From a virus: a stretch of DNA of 37,024 nucleotides. The notes beneath the pieces are model-generated. The model did no database searches. It had not been told where the DNA came from and was given only the letters and a program-made list of their open reading frames with translations. Position numbers and translations under genes: made by a program. How positions within the stretch are numbered: position 1 is the first letter of the stretch; every line of letters begins with the position of its first letter. The stretch is from positions 1 to 37,024 of the IMG/VR virus record IMGVR_UViG_3300009285_004575; one strand, written 5' to 3'. This document shows, one piece after another, positions 22,155 through 29,898 of the stretch.

Positions 22155-22547
22155 ATGAAAAAACATATATATATTTTATTTTTACTTATAATGGTTATAG
22201 GTTGTTTTTATTTTCTGGGAAAGGCTTTTCTATACAAAGATCGTACCGATTGTATTATTAGCGGAATATTTTCTTCTATGGGAATATGTGTAGCCTTGCT
22301 GAAAACAAATCTAAAAAATTTTACGTTTTATAAAAAAATCAAAACAAATAGAATTATTGCTGAATTTTTTAAAAATAATTATCTATCATTGACTAAAGAA
22401 GAAAAAGAATACATCACGGAAGAATGCTCCATTCCTACAGTTACACAAGACTCTGAGGTACTTTACAAAATAATTAAAAGGCTTGGGCTTTGGTATATAA
22501 AAAACAGACTTAGTGAATTTGAAAATAAAAATCCTAAATGCAGTTAA
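22155..22547 (+). CDS. Membrane protein with cytoplasmic helical tail
   Basis: The product has 130 residues. Two hydrophobic spans are visible, IYILFLLIMVIGCFYFL and CIISGIFSSMGICVALL, followed by a charged helical region with YLSLTKEEKEYITEECSI. There is no ribosome site of the usual type. The stop region overlaps the next gene by ten bases. No family recognised. Confidence 0.5.
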   Translation: MKKHIYILFLLIMVIGCFYFLGKAFLYKDRTDCIISGIFSSMGICVALLKTNLKNFTFYKKIKTNRIIAEFFKNNYLSLTKEEKEYITEECSIPTVTQDSEVLYKIIKRLGLWYIKNRLSEFENKNPKCS

Positions 22548-23032
22548 TAATCTGGAAAGAACAAATAGAAGATAGGAAAGGTTTGCAGTTTGTTGGCGAT
22601 ATTGGTGTATATCCTAACATAATCGCTCACGATATTGGTATTAATGACAAAGATCACTTATTTTTTATATATACAGAAATTAGCGCAAACAGTTTTTCTG
22701 AATGTAGCGATTTGTTCTATTCTTTATTTGCTCAGTTTTTAGAAGATGTTGGAGAAATCACAAACAACGACTTGATTAAAACACTCAGGAGGGAAATACG
22801 TTTAAGAACAAAAATCAGATTTAAAGACTCTAAGCTTTGTGGATACGTAGGCAGTGTTATGGTTTTTTGCTGTAATAAAAGTATTTACAATAATCGTACT
22901 TGGATATTAAGAATATTTCCAATATCTGTGGTGTCTCTATCTATTGAAAGCGGAAAAATCAAATTGGAGGAGGTGTTGAACCATGAACTTAATATTATAT
23001 TCCATGATTTGATTTGGAATTCTTTGAAATGA
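22538..23032 (+). CDS. Hypothetical protein (164 aa)
   Basis: The protein shows alternating strands and helices with two clusters of Cys but no clear metal motif. Segments such as SANSFSECSDLFYSLFAQFL and RTWILRIFPISVVSLS are hydrophobic but not membrane spans. I do not recognise it. Its stop overlaps ATGATG at 23029, the start of a 36-codon frame that runs into the structured element. Confidence 0.5.
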   Translation: MQLIIWKEQIEDRKGLQFVGDIGVYPNIIAHDIGINDKDHLFFIYTEISANSFSECSDLFYSLFAQFLEDVGEITNNDLIKTLRREIRLRTKIRFKDSKLCGYVGSVMVFCCNKSIYNNRTWILRIFPISVVSLSIESGKIKLEEVLNHELNIIFHDLIWNSLK

Positions 23033-23070
23033 TGACAGGACAATCCTTGTCGAGCGAAAAAAATTTACTT

Positions 23071-23166
23071 GTGGGCGACAGCCCACCACAGTTGTTGTGT
23101 CCTGTACATGGTGTTGCTTGCAAATTTGTGCAAGAATAACTTGATTACCCCGCAAAGAAAAACCCA
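23071..23166 (+). ncRNA. Putative structured RNA element, copy B
   Basis: This is the second copy of the element at 9306-9402. The first hairpin is GTGGGC/GCCCAC (23071-23076 with 23081-23086) around loop GACA. A second is CTTGCA/TGCAAG (23117-23122 with 23129-23134). TTGTTGTGTCC and TTACCCCG (23145-23152) are conserved. A 36-codon frame (23029-23139) overlaps it and resembles the frame in copy A (GDSPPQLLCPVHGV against GDSQQHLLCPAHDV). Conservation continues after a one-base length difference between the copies, which favours RNA over protein. Confidence 0.4.
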
Positions 23167-23184
23167 CAGCCGTAGGATGAAATT

Positions 23185-23355
23185 ATGAAAATTGTATTTA
23201 AAAATAAAAAGCAAATTGAAATAACAGAGGAAGAGGTTCAGTTAATTGCCAAAAGAATAATTGATGGTTGTGGAAATTTCCAAGTATTTTCAGATAAAAA
23301 AAGTGGTAGAGTGATTTCGATTATAAATTTAAGTGAAGTTGTTTATATAATTTAA
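23185..23355 (+). CDS. Small conserved phage-type protein (56 aa)
   Basis: ATG 23185 follows AGGATG. The product begins MKIVFKNKKQIEITEEEVQL and continues with AKRIIDGCGNFQVFS and VISIINLSEVVYII: two strands, a helix and a final strand. Small proteins of this pattern are frequent in phages of Gram-positive and related hosts. The function is unknown. Confidence 0.5.
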   Translation: MKIVFKNKKQIEITEEEVQLIAKRIIDGCGNFQVFSDKKSGRVISIINLSEVVYII

Positions 23356-23368
23356 TAGGAGAAAATTT

Positions 23369-23617
23369 TTGAATAATAAAATAATAAAAATTGTAGATGA
23401 GAATAAAAACGAAATTAAGTCAGATCAAAAAATATGTCATCGGTTTCAGCCAGTAGTGATTCCATATTCTGCTCAAACTTTAGCAGGTGTTGAAACCAGA
23501 ATTGATATGAAACAAATCAATTGTTATAAGGAAAAATGTGAACTTTGGTATGCGGAAATGGGAATGTGTGCGGAAAAGTACAATTATATTAAAAACAAAG
23601 AAGGAGAGGTAATGTGA
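23369..23617 (+). CDS. Cys-rich protein, paralogue of the next gene
   Basis: TTG start 23369 with AGGAGAAAA at the right distance; 82 residues. The pattern CHRFQPVVIPYS, then INCYKEKCELWYAEMGMCAEK, gives four conserved cysteines. The same pattern recurs in the next gene. It is likely metal-binding (zinc or Fe-S). The stop overlaps the next start (ATGTGA). Confidence 0.6.
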   Translation: MNNKIIKIVDENKNEIKSDQKICHRFQPVVIPYSAQTLAGVETRIDMKQINCYKEKCELWYAEMGMCAEKYNYIKNKEGEVM

Positions 23618-23913
23618 CCGATACTAATAACATAGGCAACGAAAATAAAGCAGCGGAAAAGATGGTTTTAGGATTTTGTAGTAAGTTTCAACCTCAAATA
23701 GTTCCGCACGCCGTGGGGCCTGGTAAGACATTAATAAATTATAAACCGTATTATTTTCCATGTACCGGCGACAAATGTACTGATTCTTGGTGTCACGAGC
23801 ATAAGATGTGTAGACATGCTTGTGAACATTTGGAGGCGTTTCATCCTTTAGAAGAAGGAGAAGATGAAGAATCTATAATGGAAAACGATGAAGAGGTTTT
23901 GCAAGTCCCATGA
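23614..23913 (+). CDS. Cys-rich protein, tandem paralogue
   Basis: GTG start 23614 with GGAGAGG upstream; 99 residues. CSKFQPQIVPHA and PCTGDKCTDSWCHEHKMCRHA align with the upstream gene (C..FQP..[IV]P...C...KC..W..E..MC), so the two are probably a tandem duplication. An acidic tail EEGEDEESIMENDEEV is added. Metal binding is likely; the role is unknown. Confidence 0.6.
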   Translation: MTDTNNIGNENKAAEKMVLGFCSKFQPQIVPHAVGPGKTLINYKPYYFPCTGDKCTDSWCHEHKMCRHACEHLEAFHPLEEGEDEESIMENDEEVLQVP

Positions 23914-24299
23914 GACCTGGCGATACTTCTTGGCGATACATATTGCGATGTTTAGGTGAGTTAAAAGAAGACGACTGGATAACGAGTAAGGAATTTGGCA
24001 ATTTATTTTCAGTGCCAGTACGTATCGTAACTAATCATTTTAAAAAATTAAGAAAATATTCACTTATTGTTAGACAGCCAGACATAGATGCGAGAAGTGT
24101 GAGAGGTGGCAATCATTACAAATACCAATTATCTGCATCTGGCAAAAAAAAGATGGAATATTGGAAGAAATATAAAGATAGTATAGATTTTGACAGGAAT
24201 AAAATAAAGTGTCCTCGCTGTGATTTCCAGATAAATATTGCAGAATTAAAATTTTTGTGCGGATTAAATATAAACGAAAAAGGAGGTGATAAATCATGA
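23910..24299 (+). CDS. Winged-helix DNA-binding protein with zinc knuckle
   Basis: The product has 129 residues. A helix-turn-helix is visible (DDWITSKEFGNLFSVPVRIV then NHFKKLRKYSLIVRQ), with a wing (GNHYKYQLSASGKKKM), followed by CPRCDFQINI, a partial zinc knuckle. This is the layout of a small phage transcription regulator. The overlaps ATGA upstream and downstream make it part of a translationally coupled block. A regulatory function is inferred from the fold. Confidence 0.65.
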   Translation: MRPGDTSWRYILRCLGELKEDDWITSKEFGNLFSVPVRIVTNHFKKLRKYSLIVRQPDIDARSVRGGNHYKYQLSASGKKKMEYWKKYKDSIDFDRNKIKCPRCDFQINIAELKFLCGLNINEKGGDKS

Positions 24300-24694
24300 G
24301 TATTGATGCAAAAGATATTAAAGTCGGTGATAGATATTTGTGTGAGTTTCCAAATAGTAATTTTGTAAGTGATTATCTTGTTGTTGAAATTGTTCTTGCG
24401 AATTTACAAGATAAAAAATATGTAAAAATCGTGAATGAATGTGAAATTGGTGGCAAATGGGTGACTTTGGATACATTATCAAGTTCAATAATAGGAAAAT
24501 TAGAAGATAAAGACGAATACGATTTAGGCGAAGTGTATGACGGAATATCTGTGGATGATGAAGAACAGTTGCAATTAGAACATGAAAAAAATAAAGAAAA
24601 AATGGATTATTTGCAAGAGTTTGTGGAGGTACAAACCGAATATTTAAAGATGTTAATAGGAGAGAAAAAAAATACTGATAATTGGAAAGGATAG
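24296..24694 (+). CDS. Hypothetical protein (132 aa)
   Basis: AGGAGGTGATAAATC before ATG 24296 is one of the strongest ribosome sites in the window. The N-terminal half is a small beta barrel-like domain (DIKVGDRYLCEF; YLVVEIVLANL; KYVKIVNECEIGGKWVTLD). The C-terminal half is a charged helix (EHEKNKEKMDYLQEFVEVQ). Not recognised. Confidence 0.55.
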   Translation: MSIDAKDIKVGDRYLCEFPNSNFVSDYLVVEIVLANLQDKKYVKIVNECEIGGKWVTLDTLSSSIIGKLEDKDEYDLGEVYDGISVDDEEQLQLEHEKNKEKMDYLQEFVEVQTEYLKMLIGEKKNTDNWKG

Positions 24695-24697
24695 AAT

Positions 24698-24847
24698 ATG
24701 AGCATAATATCAAGTATCTGTGCAGACAATGCAAACGAAGTAAAAGCTGAATGGGCATTAAGATTGGAAGTTGCCATAAAGCATAAGAGTTGGAAAGAAG
24801 TAGAAAAAATAAAATCAGACATGGAAGAATATTTGTTTTCGGAGTAA
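24698..24847 (+). CDS. Small helical protein (49 aa)
   Basis: ATG 24698 follows GGAAAGGA. The product begins MSIISSICADNANEVKAEWA and is one long amphipathic helix to its end. It lies in the same tight run as its neighbours. Function unknown. Confidence 0.5.
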   Translation: MSIISSICADNANEVKAEWALRLEVAIKHKSWKEVEKIKSDMEEYLFSE

Positions 24848-24851
24848 TATT

Positions 24852-26480
24852 GTGAGCGAAACAGTTGATAATCAAATTAAAGGCGAGGTTGGGTTAGAAG
24901 ATGTTCTCAGTTCTAAGCCGCCAGGCTCGGTCGTTAAAGTTAATACGGATGGTACGGTTGAAATTACATCCAAAGAGGGCAAGAAGAAAAAAAGAGAAGT
25001 AGAGGCCGAACAAGAATTTGATAATATATTAAAAGCATGGTCAAAAAATGTTGAACAAGTTGCAGAAATTTGGTTCTATCAGTGTTTGCGCAGTTCTTCC
25101 TTTGGTGTTCCTCAAACATTTGTGGGGACAGAACCGTTAGAAACTTTTTTTGATGAAGATGGTGAAGAAGTTGAAAATATGGAGCGGTGGTTGGGGCAGA
25201 GAGCAGAGGGTGGATTTGCATATACGTGTCAATTACGAATAAATGGAAAGCCTGTACCGAAGCAACCAGAACGAAAATATTATTATAAAGAGGATGGTGA
25301 AATATTTCGAGAGTTGGGTGGTTTTTGGGGAAATAACGAAATGGATGTGAGAGATAAGAAGGGCAAAAATAATGATACAGAAGCGATACTTAGTCATGTT
25401 GATAAAACGAATCGAATAATAATGGACATGGCAGAGAACAAGAAAGAGTCGGTTGATCCGAATGTTATTCAAAGCTTAGTTAGTGCTGTTATAGCAAAGG
25501 ATACGAAAAAAGATAATAATGATGGAATAGTTCCGGCTTTAATGTCGGGATTTACCGCAATTATTCAAGCCGTTGCGGCCAAACCAACCGAACAAAAAAA
25601 TGATAATGGCCTTTTTCTCGAAATGTTTCGTTCCGTATCGGAAGGAATGAAAGAGATGGGGCGGGGTACAAATGAATCTATTAACAAAATATCCCAGATG
25701 ATGCTTGATATGAATCGCATGATGTTAGAGATGCAGACGAAAAGCATGGAGATGAGAAATAACGATAAGATCGAAACGATGAAGACGATGAATGAAATGC
25801 AGGAGAAAATGTTATTATTAGTTAGGGAGATAAAAGAAAAAGGTAGCGATAATTCTGCTATTGGTGGATTAGATCATGTGAATAAATTTCTCGATCAAGC
25901 GTTGAAAACCCAAAGCTTAATGTCTGGATTTAACGCTCAGTTAATGGGTGGCATGATGAATAGTTTTAAGGATAGTGTCTCCGTAATGAAAGATTTGAAA
26001 GATTTGAGGGGCGATGGAGAATCTGAAGAAAAGGAGTCTGAAACCGTACTTGATAAAATAATCAATAAAGCTCCTGAGTATATGGAGGCTGGCGCAAAAT
26101 TTATCGGTTCGATGCGTGGTAGTAATCAATTTCCTATAAATAATAATATTCCTGATAATGATATAAGTGAAAAGGAGAACAGTGTGGTAAACGAAAATAT
26201 TCAAGACGTACCAAGAAATGATGAAATGACTGAGAAAGAATTATTAAATGATATTATAGAAGATATTATGGGTTATCTCGAAGATAAAAAGTCACACGAA
26301 GAAATAGCGGGTGAGGTCGTTGGTTTATACAGTGGTTATAAAGATAAATTAATAAGCATATTGAATAAGAATAAAGATGAATTGATGGCAATATTGAATA
26401 AAGAAAATCTTAACAGTATTGTTAGTAATTTCGGAGTAATGAAAAGTATATTGGGGTTAATTAAGAAGAAATTAATATAA
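24852..26480 (+). CDS. Large Met-rich coiled-coil protein (possible virion or scaffold protein)
   Basis: GTG start 24852; 542 residues. The N-terminal 170 residues form a mixed domain (ELGGFWGNNEM near its end). Residues about 180-340 are a long amphipathic helix very rich in Met (MMLDMNRMMLEMQTKSMEM). Glu- and Asn-rich linkers follow and a final helical block closes the protein. There are no enzyme motifs. Size, position near the structural genes and helical content suggest a scaffold, minor capsid or core protein, but this is inference. Confidence 0.55.
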   Translation: MSETVDNQIKGEVGLEDVLSSKPPGSVVKVNTDGTVEITSKEGKKKKREVEAEQEFDNILKAWSKNVEQVAEIWFYQCLRSSSFGVPQTFVGTEPLETFFDEDGEEVENMERWLGQRAEGGFAYTCQLRINGKPVPKQPERKYYYKEDGEIFRELGGFWGNNEMDVRDKKGKNNDTEAILSHVDKTNRIIMDMAENKKESVDPNVIQSLVSAVIAKDTKKDNNDGIVPALMSGFTAIIQAVAAKPTEQKNDNGLFLEMFRSVSEGMKEMGRGTNESINKISQMMLDMNRMMLEMQTKSMEMRNNDKIETMKTMNEMQEKMLLLVREIKEKGSDNSAIGGLDHVNKFLDQALKTQSLMSGFNAQLMGGMMNSFKDSVSVMKDLKDLRGDGESEEKESETVLDKIINKAPEYMEAGAKFIGSMRGSNQFPINNNIPDNDISEKENSVVNENIQDVPRNDEMTEKELLNDIIEDIMGYLEDKKSHEEIAGEVVGLYSGYKDKLISILNKNKDELMAILNKENLNSIVSNFGVMKSILGLIKKKLI

Positions 26481-26490
26481 GGAGTGTTTT

Positions 26491-26757
26491 GTGAGCGACG
26501 AATTGAAACCAGTAATAGCAGTAGAGGTTGTTGGTAGTGTAGGTTTTGAAGAAATGTGTAAAGAGTATTTCGATTCTGGTTATATTATGTCTTCTTCCAA
26601 TTGTTTCATTTTGCCAGAAATGATGCATTTCCAAACAAAATATGTTGCTGTTTTTGTATTGCCTGAAGTTTTGGGAGTTGATATGGATGATTGTTTTGAA
26701 TGTGATAAAGAGGATGAAGGCGATGAGTGGAAAAAAGGTAAAAAAGAAGAAAATTAA
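26491..26757 (+). CDS. Small hypothetical protein with acidic tail
   Basis: GTG start 26491 with AAGGAG upstream; 88 residues. The first 60 residues look like a compact alpha/beta domain (IAVEVVGSVGFEEMCKEYF; KYVAVFVLPEVL). The tail is DCFECDKEDEGDEWKKGK. Not recognised. It overlaps the next small gene by 35 bases. Confidence 0.5.
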   Translation: MSDELKPVIAVEVVGSVGFEEMCKEYFDSGYIMSSSNCFILPEMMHFQTKYVAVFVLPEVLGVDMDDCFECDKEDEGDEWKKGKKEEN

Positions 26758-26851
26758 TACGAAAAAATATAGTCACGAATATGATGATGATTGTATTTGT
26801 TCAAAGTGCAGAAACAGATTCAATAAAGTTTTGTTTGGTCTATTAAAATAA
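26723..26851 (+). CDS. Very small basic zinc-finger-like protein (42 aa)
   Basis: I start at ATG 26723; the longer in-frame start would overlap most of the preceding gene. The product is MSGKKVKKKKINTKKYSHEY then DDDCICSKCRNRFNKVL, with a CxCxxC-type cluster. A nucleic-acid-binding role is possible. The support is only its composition and position. Confidence 0.35.
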   Translation: MSGKKVKKKKINTKKYSHEYDDDCICSKCRNRFNKVLFGLLK

Positions 26852-26887
26852 CTAAGGTGTGGGATTTTATATATTTTAAAATTCTTA

Positions 26888-26916
26888 TTGACAAATGACA
26901 ACGAATATGATAGAGA
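26888..26916 (+). promoter_or_regulatory. Candidate promoter overlapping a start codon
   Basis: TTGACA (26888-26893) is a perfect -35 and TAGAGA (26911-26916) a weak -10 at 17 bp; TATGAT (26906-26911) is a better -10 but only 12 bp away. The element contains ATG 26895, so transcription would begin after that start. Either this is not a promoter or the gene uses another transcript. Confidence 0.35.
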
Positions 26917-27107
26917 ATAGCACAGATAATTTCTTATTTGATGACGAATATAAAAAATTCGAGAAAACCTTAAAGATTTGGTATTTAAGATTTGTAAAAA
27001 ACACAACAAATGTTTGCGATCCAAATACTAAAGTTTCAATAACATTAACGGCAAATCCGGCAGGTAAATACGTAGGAAAAGAAGTTAAGCTGAATGATAA
27101 TAATTAA
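26895..27107 (+). CDS. Small hypothetical protein (70 aa), start uncertain
   Basis: The product runs MTTNMIENSTDNFLFDDEYK then KIWYLRFVKNTTNVCDPNTK, with a beta-like end (VSITLTANPAGKYVGKEVKL). There is no Shine-Dalgarno site and a -35-like TTGACA sits at the start. It is the last open frame before the terminator at 27159. Weakly supported. Confidence 0.4.
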   Translation: MTTNMIENSTDNFLFDDEYKKFEKTLKIWYLRFVKNTTNVCDPNTKVSITLTANPAGKYVGKEVKLNDNN

Positions 27108-27158
27108 AAATAAATAATAGTTACCAGTTGTTCCGTTAACAGGGTACTCGCACGAACG

Positions 27159-27195
27159 AACCCCTGAAAGTTTGATAACTTTCAGGGGTTTTTTT
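27159..27195 (+). terminator. Strong intrinsic terminator
   Basis: AACCCCTGAAAGTT (27159-27172) pairs perfectly over 14 bp with AACTTTCAGGGGTT (27177-27190), with a TGAT loop and a following T run (27191-27195). It separates the early or middle genes from the structural module. Confidence 0.92.
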
Positions 27196-27196
27196 A

Positions 27197-27227
27197 TTGT
27201 CAAAAATTGGTCAAAAATTAATATTAA
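27197..27227 (+). promoter_or_regulatory. Candidate promoter/operator before the structural module
   Basis: GTCAAAAATT occurs twice (27199-27208 and 27210-27219), 11 bp apart, about one helical turn. TTGTCA at 27197-27202 could be a -35, with AATATT or TATTAA (27220-27227) as -10 at 17-19 bp. It lies just after the terminator and 43 bp before the next gene, a fitting place for a regulated late promoter. Confidence 0.4.
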
Positions 27228-27269
27228 AATCTGATTTATTCAAATTTATATGAAAAGGAGAGGTAAGGA

Positions 27270-27887
27270 ATGAAGATAGGTAAAAAAGCGAAAGAAATGT
27301 TTAAAATTTTGGGGATTATTGGACTGTCTGCTTGTTTATTCGTTGGTAATCCATGTAAGGCTGCCGATATTACCCGTGCTACAATTAATATGCAAGACCC
27401 TAACGATCCGATGCGAATTGCCGACACGGATGCTTTTTACGTAGTTGATGTGTCTACGACAGGAACGAATACTACAAATAGTCATGTCGTCAAATTAAAC
27501 AACATTGATGCGGTATTGCTACAACTTTCTGTAGCAGATATAACGGTTGGTTCGGTTAGTTTTAGTCTTGAACAATCACTCGATGGTGTTACGTATGGTT
27601 CGGTAACTGCTTCTCAGATGATAAAACTAACAGACACTCTCACGACTAGCACTGAATTTGGTTCTGATACTGTGGTATATTTTGCTGGTGATTATTTCGG
27701 TACTCATACAGTAACTTTTGGTACTACCACTGTTTACGGTTCTACAAGCGCAACAAATATTCATAGTTTTTACGCTGTCAGAACTATGGGTGATCGTTTA
27801 AGAATTGGTTGTAACCATGTATTGACCGGTACTGATACTGGTACTTACAAAGTTGTAATTAAGAAAAGTACAAAAGGTAAACTCTAA
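27270..27887 (+). CDS. Secreted beta-rich protein, probably virion-associated
   Basis: The product has 205 residues with GGAGAGG upstream. The N-terminus is basic, then ILGIIGLSACLFVGNPCKA forms a Sec signal peptide with likely cleavage after KAA. The mature chain is rich in Thr, Val, Gly and Ser with many predicted strands (VSFSLEQSLDGVTYGSVTA), and ends DTGTYKVVIKKS. This composition is typical of beta-sandwich surface proteins. It is the first gene of the structural module. Confidence 0.6.
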   Translation: MKIGKKAKEMFKILGIIGLSACLFVGNPCKAADITRATINMQDPNDPMRIADTDAFYVVDVSTTGTNTTNSHVVKLNNIDAVLLQLSVADITVGSVSFSLEQSLDGVTYGSVTASQMIKLTDTLTTSTEFGSDTVVYFAGDYFGTHTVTFGTTTVYGSTSATNIHSFYAVRTMGDRLRIGCNHVLTGTDTGTYKVVIKKSTKGKL

Positions 27888-27936
27888 TTAATATACTTAC
27901 ATACATTCCTTGATTAATTTTTGGAGATAAAACAAA

Positions 27937-28515
27937 ATGTTAAAAATCATTAGAAACAAAAATGTAAAATATATCCATACCGAAAATATTAAATATGTCA
28001 TAGAAAATGCTGAGGGATATTTGGTTTGTATCTCTACGGGCAAAGAGCAGGTAAAAAAGGATGAATTTGATCTTGAAAAATCAAAATTGAAAAAGTGCGG
28101 AGATACTCATTACAACACTGATTATGTTTGCGATGTAGAAGTAGTAAAGGATCGTACCGCATTTGTCGTTTCGACCAATAATGAAACTGGCAAAAGATTT
28201 ATCGCTACGGGCGATTTGAAAAATTTGATCGATGGTTTCTACGAAGTAAATCGTAACGATGGTACTTCCGTATACATAAATCCTGACAATGTTCATGTTG
28301 TGGAGAAGCCATACATTACAGTAACGGCAAAGATAATGAATAATGGCGTTATTACAGAAGTTCCAATCGAAGCCGGTGATCAAGTTACGAGTTGTACCGT
28401 AACGGCTGTTGGTGGCAAGAAGTTTAAATTCGATGCGCAAGAAGCGGTACAACTATTATCTTACTATAAAGAAGAAGCAGTTCCGGCTAAAAAGAAAACA
28501 CCGCCTCCTGCATAA
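27937..28515 (+). CDS. Hypothetical structural-module protein (192 aa)
   Basis: Start ATG 27937, with GGAG upstream. The N-terminal part is beta-rich (KYIHTENIKYVIENAEGYLV). A middle segment (VSTNNETGKRFIATGDLKNL) is followed by two strands (YITVTAKIMNNGVITEV) and a proline- and lysine-rich tail VPAKKKTPPPA. No enzyme motif. Its stop overlaps the next gene start by one base. Its place within the module suggests a minor virion protein. Confidence 0.5.
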   Translation: MLKIIRNKNVKYIHTENIKYVIENAEGYLVCISTGKEQVKKDEFDLEKSKLKKCGDTHYNTDYVCDVEVVKDRTAFVVSTNNETGKRFIATGDLKNLIDGFYEVNRNDGTSVYINPDNVHVVEKPYITVTAKIMNNGVITEVPIEAGDQVTSCTVTAVGGKKFKFDAQEAVQLLSYYKEEAVPAKKKTPPPA

Positions 28516-29591
28516 TGAATAATAAGCAACTGGTCGCCAAATTATTAGAGGAGCAAAGTTCAGGAAGCGACAGAGACAATGATGTTGTGATTGGAAAGAT
28601 GAGGGCTGTGACTGGTAATTTATTCAAGCGATATAATGTACCTGAATTTGATTATCAGTCTGAACTTGAAACTTTGAGCCATGCGCTTTCAGATGAAGAT
28701 AATTACATAAAGGCTAGAAATCTTGTCGGTAAGTCGGTTGATTTTACAGATGATGATAGGGTTGACAGACCAGTAATTATCGGTGCTTTTGCTCTTGCGC
28801 TTGGAAATAATATTCGGATCGGTGGTAATATTGATAATCCTTTTATTGTTCAATATATAGAAAAGGATTTCGCCGCTAAAAGCGGTATATCAAATTTTGA
28901 AATGGTTGATGGCTTGGGGTCTTGGGTAGTTGTTGGAAAATCAAGTAGTTATTGGGATGGATATGGTGGGATAGACGTAGAAAAACAGATTAATCTTAAT
29001 CGTACTTCTAACGCTAATCGAGAAGAAATACATAGCGGGTCAAAAGGCATAGAAACAACTGCTAAAAAAATGAAAAGTATTACTCAGCAGTATTTGAGTG
29101 ATGATTATTTTGCAAATGATAGAAAATTGTTACACGGTTGGGCAAGAAATGTATTAAGAGAAAAGGGTGTATCGAATCGGGGAAATTACATGAAAGTGTT
29201 TGCAGACAAATTAACTGATAAAAATGTTGTACGATACATGAAAGACCCTCTTTATCTAAAACATGAAAGGATTGATAGTCGTGAATGGTTGCAAGTTCCT
29301 GGAAGAATTCTCGATTATGGCATAGGAGATTGTGACGATCTCTCATTGTGTATTGGGCTATTGGCTGGACTGTCTGGATTGGGATTAACGTATAGAGTTG
29401 CGGGGTGTGCGCCGAAAAAACCAAAGGCGTATTCACACGTTTATGATATTATACATTACGGAAATAGTGGCGGCGTTGATGGGTTTACAGGCTCAAAAGA
29501 CGTAGTGATTGATATAGTTTATCAAAAAAGAGGTGGGACTTTTGGAAAAGAACCTAAAAAGTTTAAGTTTTTCGATACAAGAGTGTTATAA
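28515..29591 (+). CDS. Transglutaminase-like protein
   Basis: The product has 358 residues. The C-terminal domain contains GDCDDLSLCIGLLAGLSGLG (Cys273 as the likely nucleophile) and KAYSHVYDII (His308), followed by VVIDIVY; this is the Cys-His pattern of transglutaminase/cysteine-protease folds. Phage members with GDCDDL are often linked to virion maturation or peptide cross-linking. The N-terminal 230 residues are unknown and contain a helical region. The enzymatic role (protease or cross-linker) cannot be decided from sequence alone. Confidence 0.6.
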   Translation: MNNKQLVAKLLEEQSSGSDRDNDVVIGKMRAVTGNLFKRYNVPEFDYQSELETLSHALSDEDNYIKARNLVGKSVDFTDDDRVDRPVIIGAFALALGNNIRIGGNIDNPFIVQYIEKDFAAKSGISNFEMVDGLGSWVVVGKSSSYWDGYGGIDVEKQINLNRTSNANREEIHSGSKGIETTAKKMKSITQQYLSDDYFANDRKLLHGWARNVLREKGVSNRGNYMKVFADKLTDKNVVRYMKDPLYLKHERIDSREWLQVPGRILDYGIGDCDDLSLCIGLLAGLSGLGLTYRVAGCAPKKPKAYSHVYDIIHYGNSGGVDGFTGSKDVVIDIVYQKRGGTFGKEPKKFKFFDTRVL

Positions 29592-29606
29592 ATAAAAAAC
29601 TAGCAA

Positions 29607-29792
29607 ATGAAAACAAGAAAAAATTATTATCCAGACGAGTACAGGGAGGAATATGAAACAGGAAGCAATGTCGGTCATGATGTTTATTACTCTTCTTTAA
29701 TGTCTTATGATAATACACTGAAGTATTTGGATGGTTTTATTGCTGGATATAAGAACATTTTAAAGAAAAATAAACATCGGTGGGGTGTGTAA
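29607..29792 (+). CDS. Small hypothetical protein
   Basis: The product has 61 residues and is Tyr-rich (YYPDEYREEY; HDVYYSSLMSYDN). It may be a helical virion component. No ribosome site of the usual type. A terminator follows at 29845. Confidence 0.4.
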   Translation: MKTRKNYYPDEYREEYETGSNVGHDVYYSSLMSYDNTLKYLDGFIAGYKNILKKNKHRWGV

Positions 29793-29844
29793 GCAATAAG
29801 CAAAACGGTTGCGGGTAGCTCCCCTAACTGTCCAACAAGTAAAT

Positions 29845-29898
29845 AAAAGCCAGAATTATCTCTAACTGTCTGGCGGTTAGAGGTTTTCTGGCTTTTTT
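29845..29898 (+). terminator. Intrinsic terminator (nested hairpin)
   Basis: The outer stem AAAAGCCAGAA (29845-29855) pairs with TTCTGGCTTTT (29886-29896). The inner stem is CTCTAAC/GTTAGAG (29860-29866 with 29876-29882). A run of T (29893-29898) follows the stem. It separates the first part of the structural module from the charge-polarised proteins. Confidence 0.85.

Noticed and set aside
24318-24875. Minus-strand ORF of 185 codons
   Set aside because: It is antisense to coupled plus-strand genes with good ribosome sites, and its composition is that of a reversed A-rich coding strand.
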